Below, in pieces: positions 42,012 through 49,967 of a DNA stretch of 64,000 nucleotides. Source of the stretch: Lachnospiraceae bacterium (GTDB lineage: Bacteria; Bacillota; Clostridia; Lachnospirales; Lachnospiraceae); NCBI GenBank assembly GCA_022845895.1, contig AP025573.1:1212501-1276500 (forward strand), written 5' to 3'. Positions within the stretch are counted from its first letter, which is position 1. Each line of letters begins with the position of its first letter. The notes beneath the pieces are model-generated. The model made no database searches. It was not told the DNA's origin and saw only the letters and a list, made by a program, of their open reading frames with translations. The translations under genes were made by a program, and so were the position numbers.

Positions 42012-42251
42012 ATGAAAGAAGTTACACTGGACGCGGGCAGACTCTGCCAGAAGGAAGCGGCTCATGCATACCTGAAAGAGCGGCTTGGGCTCCCGGACTA
42101 TTACGGTTCGAATCTGGATGCGCTCTACGATTGCCTTACGGAATTGGACGGTCTGAAGGTCATCCTGTCTAACAGCGCCGATGCCGATTGCTGCGCATCA
42201 AAAATAATAGAAGTAATGCGGGAAGCAGATATAGAAGTCGAATTGCGTTAA
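42012..42251 (+). CDS. Barstar-family ribonuclease inhibitor
   Basis: The protein has 79 residues, close to the size of barstar (about 90). It shows LPDYYGSNLDALYDCLTEL, the helix-loop that plugs the barnase active site, with the key Asp/Tyr positions kept. Start ATG 42012 follows AGGAGGG; an upstream in-frame ATG lies in the ribonuclease gene and is not used. It sits 13 bases after the ribonuclease stop. Confidence 0.92.
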   Translation: MKEVTLDAGRLCQKEAAHAYLKERLGLPDYYGSNLDALYDCLTELDGLKVILSNSADADCCASKIIEVMREADIEVELR

Positions 42252-42363
42252 TGCGCCGGTAATGTTATAATAATTGCAAATATTTAAGTGCAGGCCGGCC
42301 TTGCCGTCCAAGCAGAAGGATCAATGGCGGGGCATCTGCACACAGAGCGGAAAGGGGCACATT

Positions 42364-42609
42364 ATGAAAGTCCAGATATGTATCGGAAGTTCCTGCCATC
42401 TGCGCGGGTCGGAGGCGATTGTAAAGACATTTGGCAGGCTTCTCAAAGAAGAGCAGATTGATGCACAGGTAGAGCTGTGCGGATCCTTCTGCATGGGAGC
42501 CTGTTCCAAAGGGGTAAGCGTGAAGATTGGAGAGGATATCTACCATGTAAAGCCGGAAGATGCAGAAGATTTCTTCCATGAAGTCATACAGAAGGAGGCG
42601 GCCAGGTGA
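42364..42609 (+). CDS. Thioredoxin-like [2Fe-2S] protein (NuoE/HndA-like)
   Basis: The protein has 81 residues. It has the thioredoxin-fold ferredoxin pattern: CIGSSCHLRGS near the start and ELCGSFCMGACSKG, giving four cluster cysteines. Such proteins carry electrons for hydrogenase or NADH dehydrogenase modules. Start ATG 42364 follows AAAGGGG. It overlaps the hydrogenase-like gene by four bases (GTGA), so it is probably its electron partner. Confidence 0.85.
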   Translation: MKVQICIGSSCHLRGSEAIVKTFGRLLKEEQIDAQVELCGSFCMGACSKGVSVKIGEDIYHVKPEDAEDFFHEVIQKEAAR

Positions 42610-44321
42610 GGGTAATTGATTTTAGAGATGCAAGCTGCAGACACTGTTATAAATGTGTGCGTAACTGCGAAGTAAAAGCCATATCTGTACAGAATGAGCA
42701 GGCGCATATTATGAAGGATCACTGTATCAACTGCGGACACTGCCTGGAAGTCTGTCCGCAGAATGCCAAGACATTTGCCAGTGATATGGAACGGGTAAAA
42801 GGCTATCTGAAGCAGGGGATGAAGACGGTCATCTCCATAGCGCCGTCCTATCTTGGCGTTCTGGAATATGGAAAGCCGGGGCAGGTGGTGGACGCTCTGC
42901 TAAGGCTTGGCTTTTATGAAGTGCGCGAGACGGCAGAAGGGGCCGCCCTTGTGACCCAGGAGTACAGAAAGCTGTTGAAGGACGGTAAGATGAAGAATAT
43001 CATCACGACATGCTGTCCGAGCGTGAACGACCTGATTGAGAAGTATTATCCTGCCCTGACCAGTCAGATGGCACCGGTCGTGTCCCCCATGATCGCCCAC
43101 GGACGTCTCATCAAAAGCATATACGGGGATGACACGAAGGTCGTATTCCTCGGGCCGTGCATCGCCAAGAAGGAAGAGGCGATCGGGGACAAGAGGGTAA
43201 TCGGCGCGGTAGATGCCATCCTTACATTTGAAGAGATTACAAAGTGGTGGGCGGCGGAAGGCATCGACGTATCTGCATGCGAGGACAGGCCGGTCGGCAA
43301 TCCGGACCCGCGGGTCAATAAGCTGTATCCTGTCGGAGGGGGAATCGTCAAGTCGATACTGGCAGATTCCGTGGAAGACAATTATTATAAAGCGTATGTA
43401 GACGGGCTGAAGCCTTGCATGGAGCTGTTCGAGGAGCTTACAAGGGGAGAGGTGGAGGACTGCTTCTTTGAGGTGAATGTCTGTGAGGGCGGCTGTATCA
43501 AGGGACCTGCCTCCGATAAATGGCAGCAGACGGTCATCAAGGCGAAGATGAATGTGGAAGACCAGGTCGGACACAGAGAGCCCGCAGAAGGGATTGCCTG
43601 CGGGAACATATCCATGGAAAAGGAATTCCATGACCGCCACGTGGCGGACAAGATGCCCGACAGTACCGAGATGCGGGAAGTTCTGAAGGCCATGGGCAAA
43701 TATACGGCCGAGGATGAGCTCAACTGCGGGGCTTGCGGCTATCCTACATGCCGGGCTAAGGCTGTGGCGGTGTACCAGAGGAAGGCGGAGATAGGGATGT
43801 GCCTGCCCCATGCGCTCGAGCAGGCGGAGTCCATGTCCAACGTCGTCATGGATGTGACGCCGAGCATGATTCTTATCGTGGACAAGGACATGCGCATCAG
43901 GGAATGCAACAAGAAGGCGCAGGAGATGCTGGACGTCTCCCGGGAAGAAGCTCTGGAGCGGTACATATTCGAGTTCCTGGATGACAGGGACATATCAGAA
44001 GTGCTCCGTACGAAGCATCAGATCATACATAAGAAGGTGGGGCTTGAGTCCATCGGGATGACGGTCGTAGAGTCTATCATATATATTGAGAGCCTGGAAT
44101 CCGTCCTTGTGACGTACCAGGATATCACGAAGGAAGAAAAAGCGAAAGAGCAGCACTATAACTTGAAGATAGAGACGGTGGAGATGGCGCAGAGGGTCAT
44201 CGACAAGCAGATGATGGTCGCGCAGGAGATTGCGGGCCTGCTCGGGGAGACGACGGCAGAGACGAAGGTGACCCTGTCCAAGCTAAGAGATTCTATTCTT
44301 TTTGAAGAAGAAGGAGAGTAG
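42606..44321 (+). CDS. [FeFe]-hydrogenase-like sensor protein with PAS domain (HydS type)
   Basis: The protein has 571 residues starting at GTG. Two ferredoxin clusters are at the N-terminus (C11, C14, C17, C21 and C40, C43, C46, C50). A hydrogenase large-subunit domain (about 75-330) keeps all four H-cluster cysteines: C137 in TTCCPS, C185 in GPCIAKKEE, C293 and C297 in EVNVCEGGCIKG. A further [4Fe-4S] domain follows (C374, C377, C382, C399), then a PAS domain (about 414-508) and a C-terminal coiled coil. This plan matches sensory group C/D hydrogenases, which sense H2 or redox state instead of producing H2. The next gene is a SpoIIE-type phosphatase, the likely output. Confidence 0.88.
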   Translation: MRVIDFRDASCRHCYKCVRNCEVKAISVQNEQAHIMKDHCINCGHCLEVCPQNAKTFASDMERVKGYLKQGMKTVISIAPSYLGVLEYGKPGQVVDALLRLGFYEVRETAEGAALVTQEYRKLLKDGKMKNIITTCCPSVNDLIEKYYPALTSQMAPVVSPMIAHGRLIKSIYGDDTKVVFLGPCIAKKEEAIGDKRVIGAVDAILTFEEITKWWAAEGIDVSACEDRPVGNPDPRVNKLYPVGGGIVKSILADSVEDNYYKAYVDGLKPCMELFEELTRGEVEDCFFEVNVCEGGCIKGPASDKWQQTVIKAKMNVEDQVGHREPAEGIACGNISMEKEFHDRHVADKMPDSTEMREVLKAMGKYTAEDELNCGACGYPTCRAKAVAVYQRKAEIGMCLPHALEQAESMSNVVMDVTPSMILIVDKDMRIRECNKKAQEMLDVSREEALERYIFEFLDDRDISEVLRTKHQIIHKKVGLESIGMTVVESIIYIESLESVLVTYQDITKEEKAKEQHYNLKIETVEMAQRVIDKQMMVAQEIAGLLGETTAETKVTLSKLRDSILFEEEGE

Positions 44322-44322
44322 C

Positions 44323-45495
44323 ATGAATGTAAGTGTAGATGTGGCATGGAAGAGCCTGAACAAGCACGGGGAAGAGCTGTGCGGCGACAAGGTGGAAGTG
44401 CTCAAGACCGAAGATTCCGAGATCGTGATTCTGGCCGACGGCATGGGCAGTGGCGTCAAAGCCAATATCCTCGCTACGCTCACGTCCAAGATACTGGCTA
44501 CCATGTATCTGGAGGGGGCGCCGATTGAGGACTGCGTGGAGACGATTGCGAAGACGCTGCCGGTCTGCAAGGTGCGGGAAGTGGCATATGCGACATTCAG
44601 CATCCTGCAGATATTCCACAACGGAGATGCGTATCTCGTGGAGTTTGACAATCCGTCCTGCGTGTTCGTTAGAGACGGTAAGGTGGTGGACTATCCCTAC
44701 GAGGAGCGGGTGATAGAAGACAAGGTGATTCATCTGTACCGGTTCAAGGTGCAGCTGAATGACTGTTTTGTACTTATGAGCGACGGTGTCATCTATGCCG
44801 GCGTAGGAGAGCTGCTGAACTTTGGCTGGACTTGGGAGAGTATGGCGGAATACACGCTGAAATGTACGAAAGAGACGCTTTCGGCTTCCCGCCTGGCAGC
44901 CATGCTCAGCAAAGCCTGCGACGATTTGTACGGTCAGAAGCCGGGGGACGATACGACCATTGCCGTCACCCGGGTGATCGAACGGCGTATCGTCAATCTG
45001 TTCACCGGACCGCCGACGCAAAAAGAAGATGATGAGCGGGTGGTGAAGGACTTCATGCGCGGCGAGGGGAAGAAGGTCGTCTGCGGCGGAACGAGCGCCA
45101 ATATCGTCGCAAGGGTACTGCGCAAGGATATTGTCACTTCCCTGAACTACGCAGATCCGAACGTACCGCCTACCGCGACGATTGAAGGGCTGGATCTTGT
45201 GACGGAAGGAGTGCTGACGCTTGGGAAAGCGCTGAACCTTCTGAGACGTTACGAACAGGATGAATTTGACGAGGCGTTCTTTGATGAGCTTGATGCGGAA
45301 AACGGGGCGGCGAAGCTGGCGAAACTGATGATAGAAGAGTGTACGGAACTGAATCTGTTTGTCGGAAAGGCAGTCAACACGGCACATCAGAATTCCAACC
45401 TGCCGTTTGACCTGAGCATCCGCATGAATCTTGTGGACCAGCTGAAAGAATGCGCAGAGCATATCGGAAAAAATGTTAATGTCAGATATTATTAG
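44323..45495 (+). CDS. SpoIIE/PP2C-type serine phosphatase
   Basis: The protein has 390 residues. The N-terminal part is a PP2C-like (SpoIIE) domain: HGEELCGDKVEVL, VILADGMGSGVKA with metal-binding Asp, FVLMSDGVIYAG and GDDTTIAVTRV. The C-terminal 150 residues are a separate unrecognised domain. Start ATG 44323, one base after the hydrogenase-like stop, follows AAGGAGAG. Phosphatases of this kind control anti-anti-sigma or other phosphoproteins; linked to the sensor gene it probably turns an H2/redox signal into dephosphorylation. Confidence 0.85.
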   Translation: MNVSVDVAWKSLNKHGEELCGDKVEVLKTEDSEIVILADGMGSGVKANILATLTSKILATMYLEGAPIEDCVETIAKTLPVCKVREVAYATFSILQIFHNGDAYLVEFDNPSCVFVRDGKVVDYPYEERVIEDKVIHLYRFKVQLNDCFVLMSDGVIYAGVGELLNFGWTWESMAEYTLKCTKETLSASRLAAMLSKACDDLYGQKPGDDTTIAVTRVIERRIVNLFTGPPTQKEDDERVVKDFMRGEGKKVVCGGTSANIVARVLRKDIVTSLNYADPNVPPTATIEGLDLVTEGVLTLGKALNLLRRYEQDEFDEAFFDELDAENGAAKLAKLMIEECTELNLFVGKAVNTAHQNSNLPFDLSIRMNLVDQLKECAEHIGKNVNVRYY

Positions 45496-45501
45496 GAGCA
45501 T

Positions 45502-45545
45502 ATGCAGGGACAGGGCGCAGCGGGCGTTCCTGTCCCTGTCTGCAT
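45502..45545 (+). terminator. Hairpin after the hydrogenase-phosphatase operon
   Basis: ATGCA and GGGACAGG on the left pair with CCTGTCCC and TGCAT on the right around a G+C-rich loop. There is no long T-run, so termination may be partial. Confidence 0.5.
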
Positions 45546-45595
45546 GTGTAACATTTTCCGTATTCATACGTGTATATGTTAAAGGGGGTGATAAA

Positions 45596-46123
45596 GTGGA
45601 AAAAGATCTGCTTGAACAAGTGTATATGAAGTATATGAAACCGGTATATCTCTATCTTTTTTCTCTTTGTCACAGCCGCGAGACAGCCGAGGATCTGACG
45701 CAGGAGACGTTCCTGAAGGCCCTTTGCTCCCTCGAACAGGCAGAGCTGGTACTTCCGTGGCTGCTTAAGGTGGCTAGAAATCTGTACATAGACCTGTGGA
45801 GAAGAGACCGCAGATTTGATGCCATAGAGGAGATGGCAATGACTGACGAGGCGGAAGAAGTGTTGGAACTGCTTATACAAAAGGAGCAGAACCGGAGATT
45901 ATACGAGATGATTCTCCAGCTGGGCAGACGAGAACGGGAAGCGGTCGTGTTATATTACTTTGCCGGCCTTTCACAGGAAGAAATCAGCCGGCAGCTTGGA
46001 ACAGGACATGGCAATACCCGGGTCATCCTTCACCGGTCCAAGCAAAAGCTTAAGAAGATGCTGGAGGAGACGGACGGGCGGCGTGCAGACGAAACGGATT
46101 CAGAAAGAAGGTGTGGCAGGTGA
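45596..46123 (+). CDS. RNA polymerase sigma factor, ECF type
   Basis: The protein has 175 residues starting at GTG after a strong AAAGGGGGTGAT. Region 2 is YLYLFSLCHSRETAEDLTQETFLKAL with WLLKVARNLYIDLWRR; region 4 is LGRREREAVVLYYFAGLSQEEISRQLG with VILHRSKQKLKK. An open frame upstream is noncoding. It is coupled by a four-base overlap (GTGA) to a membrane anti-sigma gene, so it is held inactive until an envelope signal frees it. Confidence 0.93.
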   Translation: MEKDLLEQVYMKYMKPVYLYLFSLCHSRETAEDLTQETFLKALCSLEQAELVLPWLLKVARNLYIDLWRRDRRFDAIEEMAMTDEAEEVLELLIQKEQNRRLYEMILQLGRREREAVVLYYFAGLSQEEISRQLGTGHGNTRVILHRSKQKLKKMLEETDGRRADETDSERRCGR

Positions 46124-47304
46124 ATTATGAAGAACGGTTCAGAAAATATGTAAAAGGAGAGATAGGGGAAGAGGAGAAGGCCCGGATAGAGGAGGACTTG
46201 AATAAGACAAGAGTGCTGCTGGAATATCTGGACAGCAGTATGGATGAGACGTTGTATGCTGAAGAAGAGGGGCCTGCCGGAGCGGAAAATAACGGAAGGG
46301 CAGAAAAGGGATGGGCTTACAATGAAATGGGCCGCAGGATATCCCGCGCGGTAAACAGAAAGCTGCGGCACTATGCGGTGCTGACAGGTGCGGTCGTGCT
46401 GCTGCTCGTATTTCTGGCTATCTATGCCCTGTCTCCTGTTATGGATGCCATATATTATAACCCGTCCAGTCCCAGAGAATCACAGCCCCCTCTTGATTTG
46501 AACATGGCGGTATATATGGAGCTTGTGTGCGGGGACAAAGGGTTCGCCTCCGTCAACGTACGCCCGGAGGGGTACGGAAGGCATTCCCTGGACGTACAGA
46601 CGCAGATAAACGGCCGGATAAGCCATCATTATCTGGAACTGAATAAGAACCATCTCTACTGGACAGATATGAGCTGGAACCAGCCGGATCTTCCCGGAAA
46701 TGCATTTACCTACTCTGTGGAAGACAGGGAGACATTCGCCGGAACGACAGCAGAGGAAGCTGCCGTAAAACTTCGCGGCTTGTCAGAATCTATGGTGGTT
46801 CGCGCTGCTCTGTCCTTCAAAGAGACAAAAGATACGGAGCAGCTTGCAGCGTTCATGAAAAAATACAGCGGAGAATATCTCTATGTTCCTTTCGAGACAT
46901 ATGAGGACCAGAGAGGAACCATGTCCGGCTACATGGGATACAGGCCGGATGCCGCAGGCTACGTAAGGACAGACAGCTATGACCAGAAAAGATACCCATA
47001 CTTGGATCTGGCACAGTACGAAGAGGAGGGAGAGATAGACGCGGATGTACTGACGCAGCATGTCACCTCCATGCTAGCTTACATGAAAGATAACGAAGCG
47101 TTCGGACAGATATTCGCATCAGTCGTACCGGGGGAGAACGTATTCGACAGACAGCAGTATGAAGGTGCGCTGGATTACGTGCAGAAGAATGGTGTAAACG
47201 GATATGGCGTGGTGGTAAATGCCGGCAGGGACGAGCTGCTGCAAATGCTGTCAGATCCAGATGTAGACGGCATATACCTTATAGACGCTCAGCTAAAATT
47301 GTGA
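46120..47304 (+). CDS. Membrane anti-sigma factor (Sigma_reg_N/Sigma_reg_C type)
   Basis: The protein has 394 residues. The cytoplasmic N-terminus (about 1-83) is acidic and helical, a single membrane helix follows (about 86-105), and then a 290-residue outside domain with the sigma-regulator C-terminal pattern (SFKETKDTEQLAAFMKK near residue 245). This matches the sigma-regulator N/C domain family found beside ECF sigma genes. GTG 46120 overlaps the sigma stop; a GTG nine bases earlier is an alternative. The stop codon lies at the edge of dispersed element copy B. Confidence 0.85.
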   Translation: MNYEERFRKYVKGEIGEEEKARIEEDLNKTRVLLEYLDSSMDETLYAEEEGPAGAENNGRAEKGWAYNEMGRRISRAVNRKLRHYAVLTGAVVLLLVFLAIYALSPVMDAIYYNPSSPRESQPPLDLNMAVYMELVCGDKGFASVNVRPEGYGRHSLDVQTQINGRISHHYLELNKNHLYWTDMSWNQPDLPGNAFTYSVEDRETFAGTTAEEAAVKLRGLSESMVVRAALSFKETKDTEQLAAFMKKYSGEYLYVPFETYEDQRGTMSGYMGYRPDAAGYVRTDSYDQKRYPYLDLAQYEEEGEIDADVLTQHVTSMLAYMKDNEAFGQIFASVVPGENVFDRQQYEGALDYVQKNGVNGYGVVVNAGRDELLQMLSDPDVDGIYLIDAQLKL

Positions 47305-47373
47305 AAATTATGTGAATAGGGACGTAACCTTTTTGAATTTAGTTACGTCCCTAATTGACTTTTGACCTGTACC
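47301..47373. repeat. 73-nt palindromic dispersed element, copy B
   Basis: The same length as copy A (34515-34587), beginning on the stop codon region of the anti-sigma gene and ending TTTTGACCTGTACC. The core AGGGACGTAAC...GTTACGTCCCT is a perfect 11-base stem. It lies between convergent genes (anti-sigma and aroA). Confidence 0.7.
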
Positions 47374-47394
47374 CGATTGATAAGTCAGCGGAAT

Positions 47395-48693
47395 TTAGTG
47401 AAGACTCTCGATTGTCTCCCAGAATGTGGGATAGGATACATCTACGCATTGGCTGTTATGAATCTGGGTCTCACCTTCCGCCGATAAGCCTGCAATGGCA
47501 AAGGACATGGCGATGCGGTGGTCCATATGGCTTTCGATGGATGCCCCCTTTAACACGCGGCCCCCTTCTATCACCATGCCGTCTTCTGTCGGGGTGATAT
47601 GTGCACCCATAGCGCGAAGATTTTCAGTAACGGTTTGAATACGGTCTGTCTCCTTGACCTTAAGTTCAGCCGCATCGCGGATAATAGTAGTCCCTTCAGC
47701 GCATGCAGCCATGACGGCGATGACAGGAATCTCGTCGATGAGTGACGGGATGAGGTCTCCCTCGATAACGGTTCCGTGGAGTCGACCCGGCCTTACGAGG
47801 ATGTCTGCGCACGGTTCGCCGCTCTGTATGGCCTCGTTGATAAGGGTGATATCTGCCCCCATGTTCTGGCATACGCTCAGGAAACCGGCCCTTGTAAAGT
47901 TGGTGCCTACATTTTTAATCAGGAGTTCGGAACCGGGTACGGTAAGCCCGGCCGCGATAAAGTATGCTGCGGACGAGATATCTCCGGGTATATCAATCTG
48001 TTGGCCGTATAGCTCCTGGCAGGGCGCTACCGTGGCGGTGGCACGTCCGTCCGGATGCATCGTCGCTGTCAGAGCGGCACCGAAGCTCTGGAGCATCCGT
48101 TCCGTATGGTTCCGTGACAGGGCCGGTTCTGTGACAGAAGTCTCGCTGTCCGCATATAACCCGGCCAGCAGGACGGCAGACTTAACCTGGGCAGATGCCA
48201 CGGGGGATTCATAGTGGATGCCATGTATACAGCCCGGCTCGACTTTCAGCGGTGCACAGCCGCTGCCATCCACGCTTGTGACCCTGGCCCCCATGCGCCC
48301 GAGGGGAGTGATGATTCGTCCCATGGGCCGGGAATTTAAGGATTCGTCGCCGGAGAGGACGGAAGTAAAGTTCTGCCCGCTTAGAATTCCGGATATCAGG
48401 CGGGTGGTCGTTCCGCTGTTTCCTACATCCAATACCCCTTCAGGTGCGCGCAGGCCTCTGAGGCCTTTGCCATGTACGAGGACGCTCTTGGGCTTATGTT
48501 CGATTTCCACGCCCATGTTCCGGAAGCAGCCGATGGTTGCCAGACAATCCGCACCTTCCAGGAAATTGGTGATTTCCGTCGTTCCAAGTGCTATGGAGCC
48601 AAGCATGACGGCACGGTGGGAGATGGACTTGTCGCCGGGGACAACTACCGTTCCTCTAAGCCCCGAAGCTTTACTGATATACTTAACGCTCAT
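47395..48693 (-). CDS. aroA: 3-phosphoshikimate 1-carboxyvinyltransferase (EPSP synthase)
   Basis: The protein has 432 residues. It carries GDKSISHRAVMLGSIALG at the N-terminus (PEP/S3P-binding Lys-Ser), LDVGNSGTTTRLISG, PMGRIITPLGRMGA, and VKETDRI...MDHRIAMSFAIAGL near the end, all signatures of the enzyme. It condenses shikimate-3-phosphate with PEP in the shikimate pathway. Start ATG 48693 lies inside the end of tyrA (11-base overlap, AGGT upstream); the frame is open further but that part belongs to tyrA in another frame. Confidence 0.96.
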   Translation of the reverse strand: MSVKYISKASGLRGTVVVPGDKSISHRAVMLGSIALGTTEITNFLEGADCLATIGCFRNMGVEIEHKPKSVLVHGKGLRGLRAPEGVLDVGNSGTTTRLISGILSGQNFTSVLSGDESLNSRPMGRIITPLGRMGARVTSVDGSGCAPLKVEPGCIHGIHYESPVASAQVKSAVLLAGLYADSETSVTEPALSRNHTERMLQSFGAALTATMHPDGRATATVAPCQELYGQQIDIPGDISSAAYFIAAGLTVPGSELLIKNVGTNFTRAGFLSVCQNMGADITLINEAIQSGEPCADILVRPGRLHGTVIEGDLIPSLIDEIPVIAVMAACAEGTTIIRDAAELKVKETDRIQTVTENLRAMGAHITPTEDGMVIEGGRVLKGASIESHMDHRIAMSFAIAGLSAEGETQIHNSQCVDVSYPTFWETIESLH

Positions 48694-49777
48694 ATACGAT
48701 ATACCTGAATTTCTGCAGTAAATCCGCCGCTCTTGAGGATGAGACCTCATCGTAGAATTCAATGCGCAGAACCCCTTCTTCAAATTCTCTGTTGTGTACG
48801 ATTCCTATATTTTTAATATTCAGATTGTTGGACGCCAGTATGGTAGCGATAGCAGCGATACCGCCTGCTTCGTCTATGATGTCGCAATATACGGCAAAAG
48901 CCTTTTTGATTGGACCCGCGGAAGATTCCGGTATGGAATTGCGGTAGCTGCGGGAGCTGTCGAACAGATGATAAAGCCCCCGTTCATCACCGGCATCGAC
49001 GATTCTTTTGGCCTCCTGAAGCGTTTCTATATATTCCTCCAGAATTTTGGAGATATTCTCCTTATTCTTCAGGCAGATATGCTGCCACATGGTAGGAGAA
49101 GACGACGCTATCCGTGTGATGTCTTTGAACCCGCCGGCAGCCAGCTGCTTCATCATCTCCTCTTCCGTATCCGTATCCCTCACGAAGTTTACAAGGCTGG
49201 AGGCGATGATGTGGGGCAGATGGCTGATTGTACCGGTGACATAATCGTGTTCCCGATATCCCAGGATGACCGGAATGGCCTTCAAAGCTTTGACAAATGC
49301 CTGGTACCTTTCTATCTTTTCCACCGGAACCTTTGGGGACGGCGTCAGGACATAGTACGCATTTTCGATGAGCATGGCTTTGGAGTTCACATAGCCACTT
49401 TTTTCAGATCCTGCCATCGGGTGTCCGCCGATAAAGTATTCTTCAAGCCCTAATGCTTCTACCTCCTCATGGATGTTCGTCTTAACGCTGCCTACGTCTG
49501 TCAGGATACAGCCTTCGTTCACATATCCCGCAATCTGTTTCAGATAAGCGGTATTGTAAGAGACAGGAGCGCACAGGAAAATGTAGCTACAGCCTTTAAA
49601 ATTGTCGTCAATAGAAGTTGCCGCCACATGAATCAAAGACTCCTGCGTGGCGAGGGCAAGCGTCTCCCTGTTCTTGTCAAATGCTATGATTTCATAATCC
49701 GGAAAATACTGCCGGACAGCTTTCGCGATAGAACCGCCGATAAGGCCGAGACCGATAAAACCAATTTTATGATACAT
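48683..49777 (-). CDS. tyrA: Prephenate dehydrogenase with C-terminal ACT domain
   Basis: The protein has 364 residues. The Rossmann motif is IGFIGLGLIGGSIAKAV, followed by DVGSVKT, the GGHPMAGSEKSGY active-site segment and ISHLPHIIASSLV. The last 75 residues are an ACT domain (AGGIAAIATILASNNLNIKNIGIVH) for feedback by aromatic amino acids. It converts prephenate to 4-hydroxyphenylpyruvate for tyrosine. Ribosome site AAAGGTGTG. It forms an overlapping operon with aroA, divergent from the EF-G paralogue gene. Confidence 0.95.
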   Translation of the reverse strand: MYHKIGFIGLGLIGGSIAKAVRQYFPDYEIIAFDKNRETLALATQESLIHVAATSIDDNFKGCSYIFLCAPVSYNTAYLKQIAGYVNEGCILTDVGSVKTNIHEEVEALGLEEYFIGGHPMAGSEKSGYVNSKAMLIENAYYVLTPSPKVPVEKIERYQAFVKALKAIPVILGYREHDYVTGTISHLPHIIASSLVNFVRDTDTEEEMMKQLAAGGFKDITRIASSSPTMWQHICLKNKENISKILEEYIETLQEAKRIVDAGDERGLYHLFDSSRSYRNSIPESSAGPIKKAFAVYCDIIDEAGGIAAIATILASNNLNIKNIGIVHNREFEEGVLRIEFYDEVSSSRAADLLQKFRYIVYER

Positions 49778-49812
49778 AGGTACACACCTTTCTTCAAATA
49801 GATATAGGTTAA

Positions 49813-49841
49813 ATTCTATCTTTTCTTCTATCTTTTGTCAA
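49813..49841 (-). promoter_or_regulatory. Promoter of tyrA-aroA
   Basis: On the minus strand TTGACA (49841-49836), 17-base spacer, TAGAAT (49818-49813). Confidence 0.75.
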
Positions 49842-49898
49842 TACTATAGCGCTTTAAAGTAGAAAAGCACTATTTGTTGTAAAGTATGTATAAAAGAG

Positions 49899-49927
49899 TT
49901 GTAAAAACGTACAAGTTTTAGTACAAT
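49899..49927 (+). promoter_or_regulatory. Promoter of the EF-G paralogue
   Basis: TTGTAA (49899-49904), 17-base spacer, TACAAT (49922-49927), 40 bases before the start codon. Confidence 0.65.
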
Positions 49928-49967
49928 ATATACATGAGATTCTACCAATATAAGGAGGCAGCGAATT

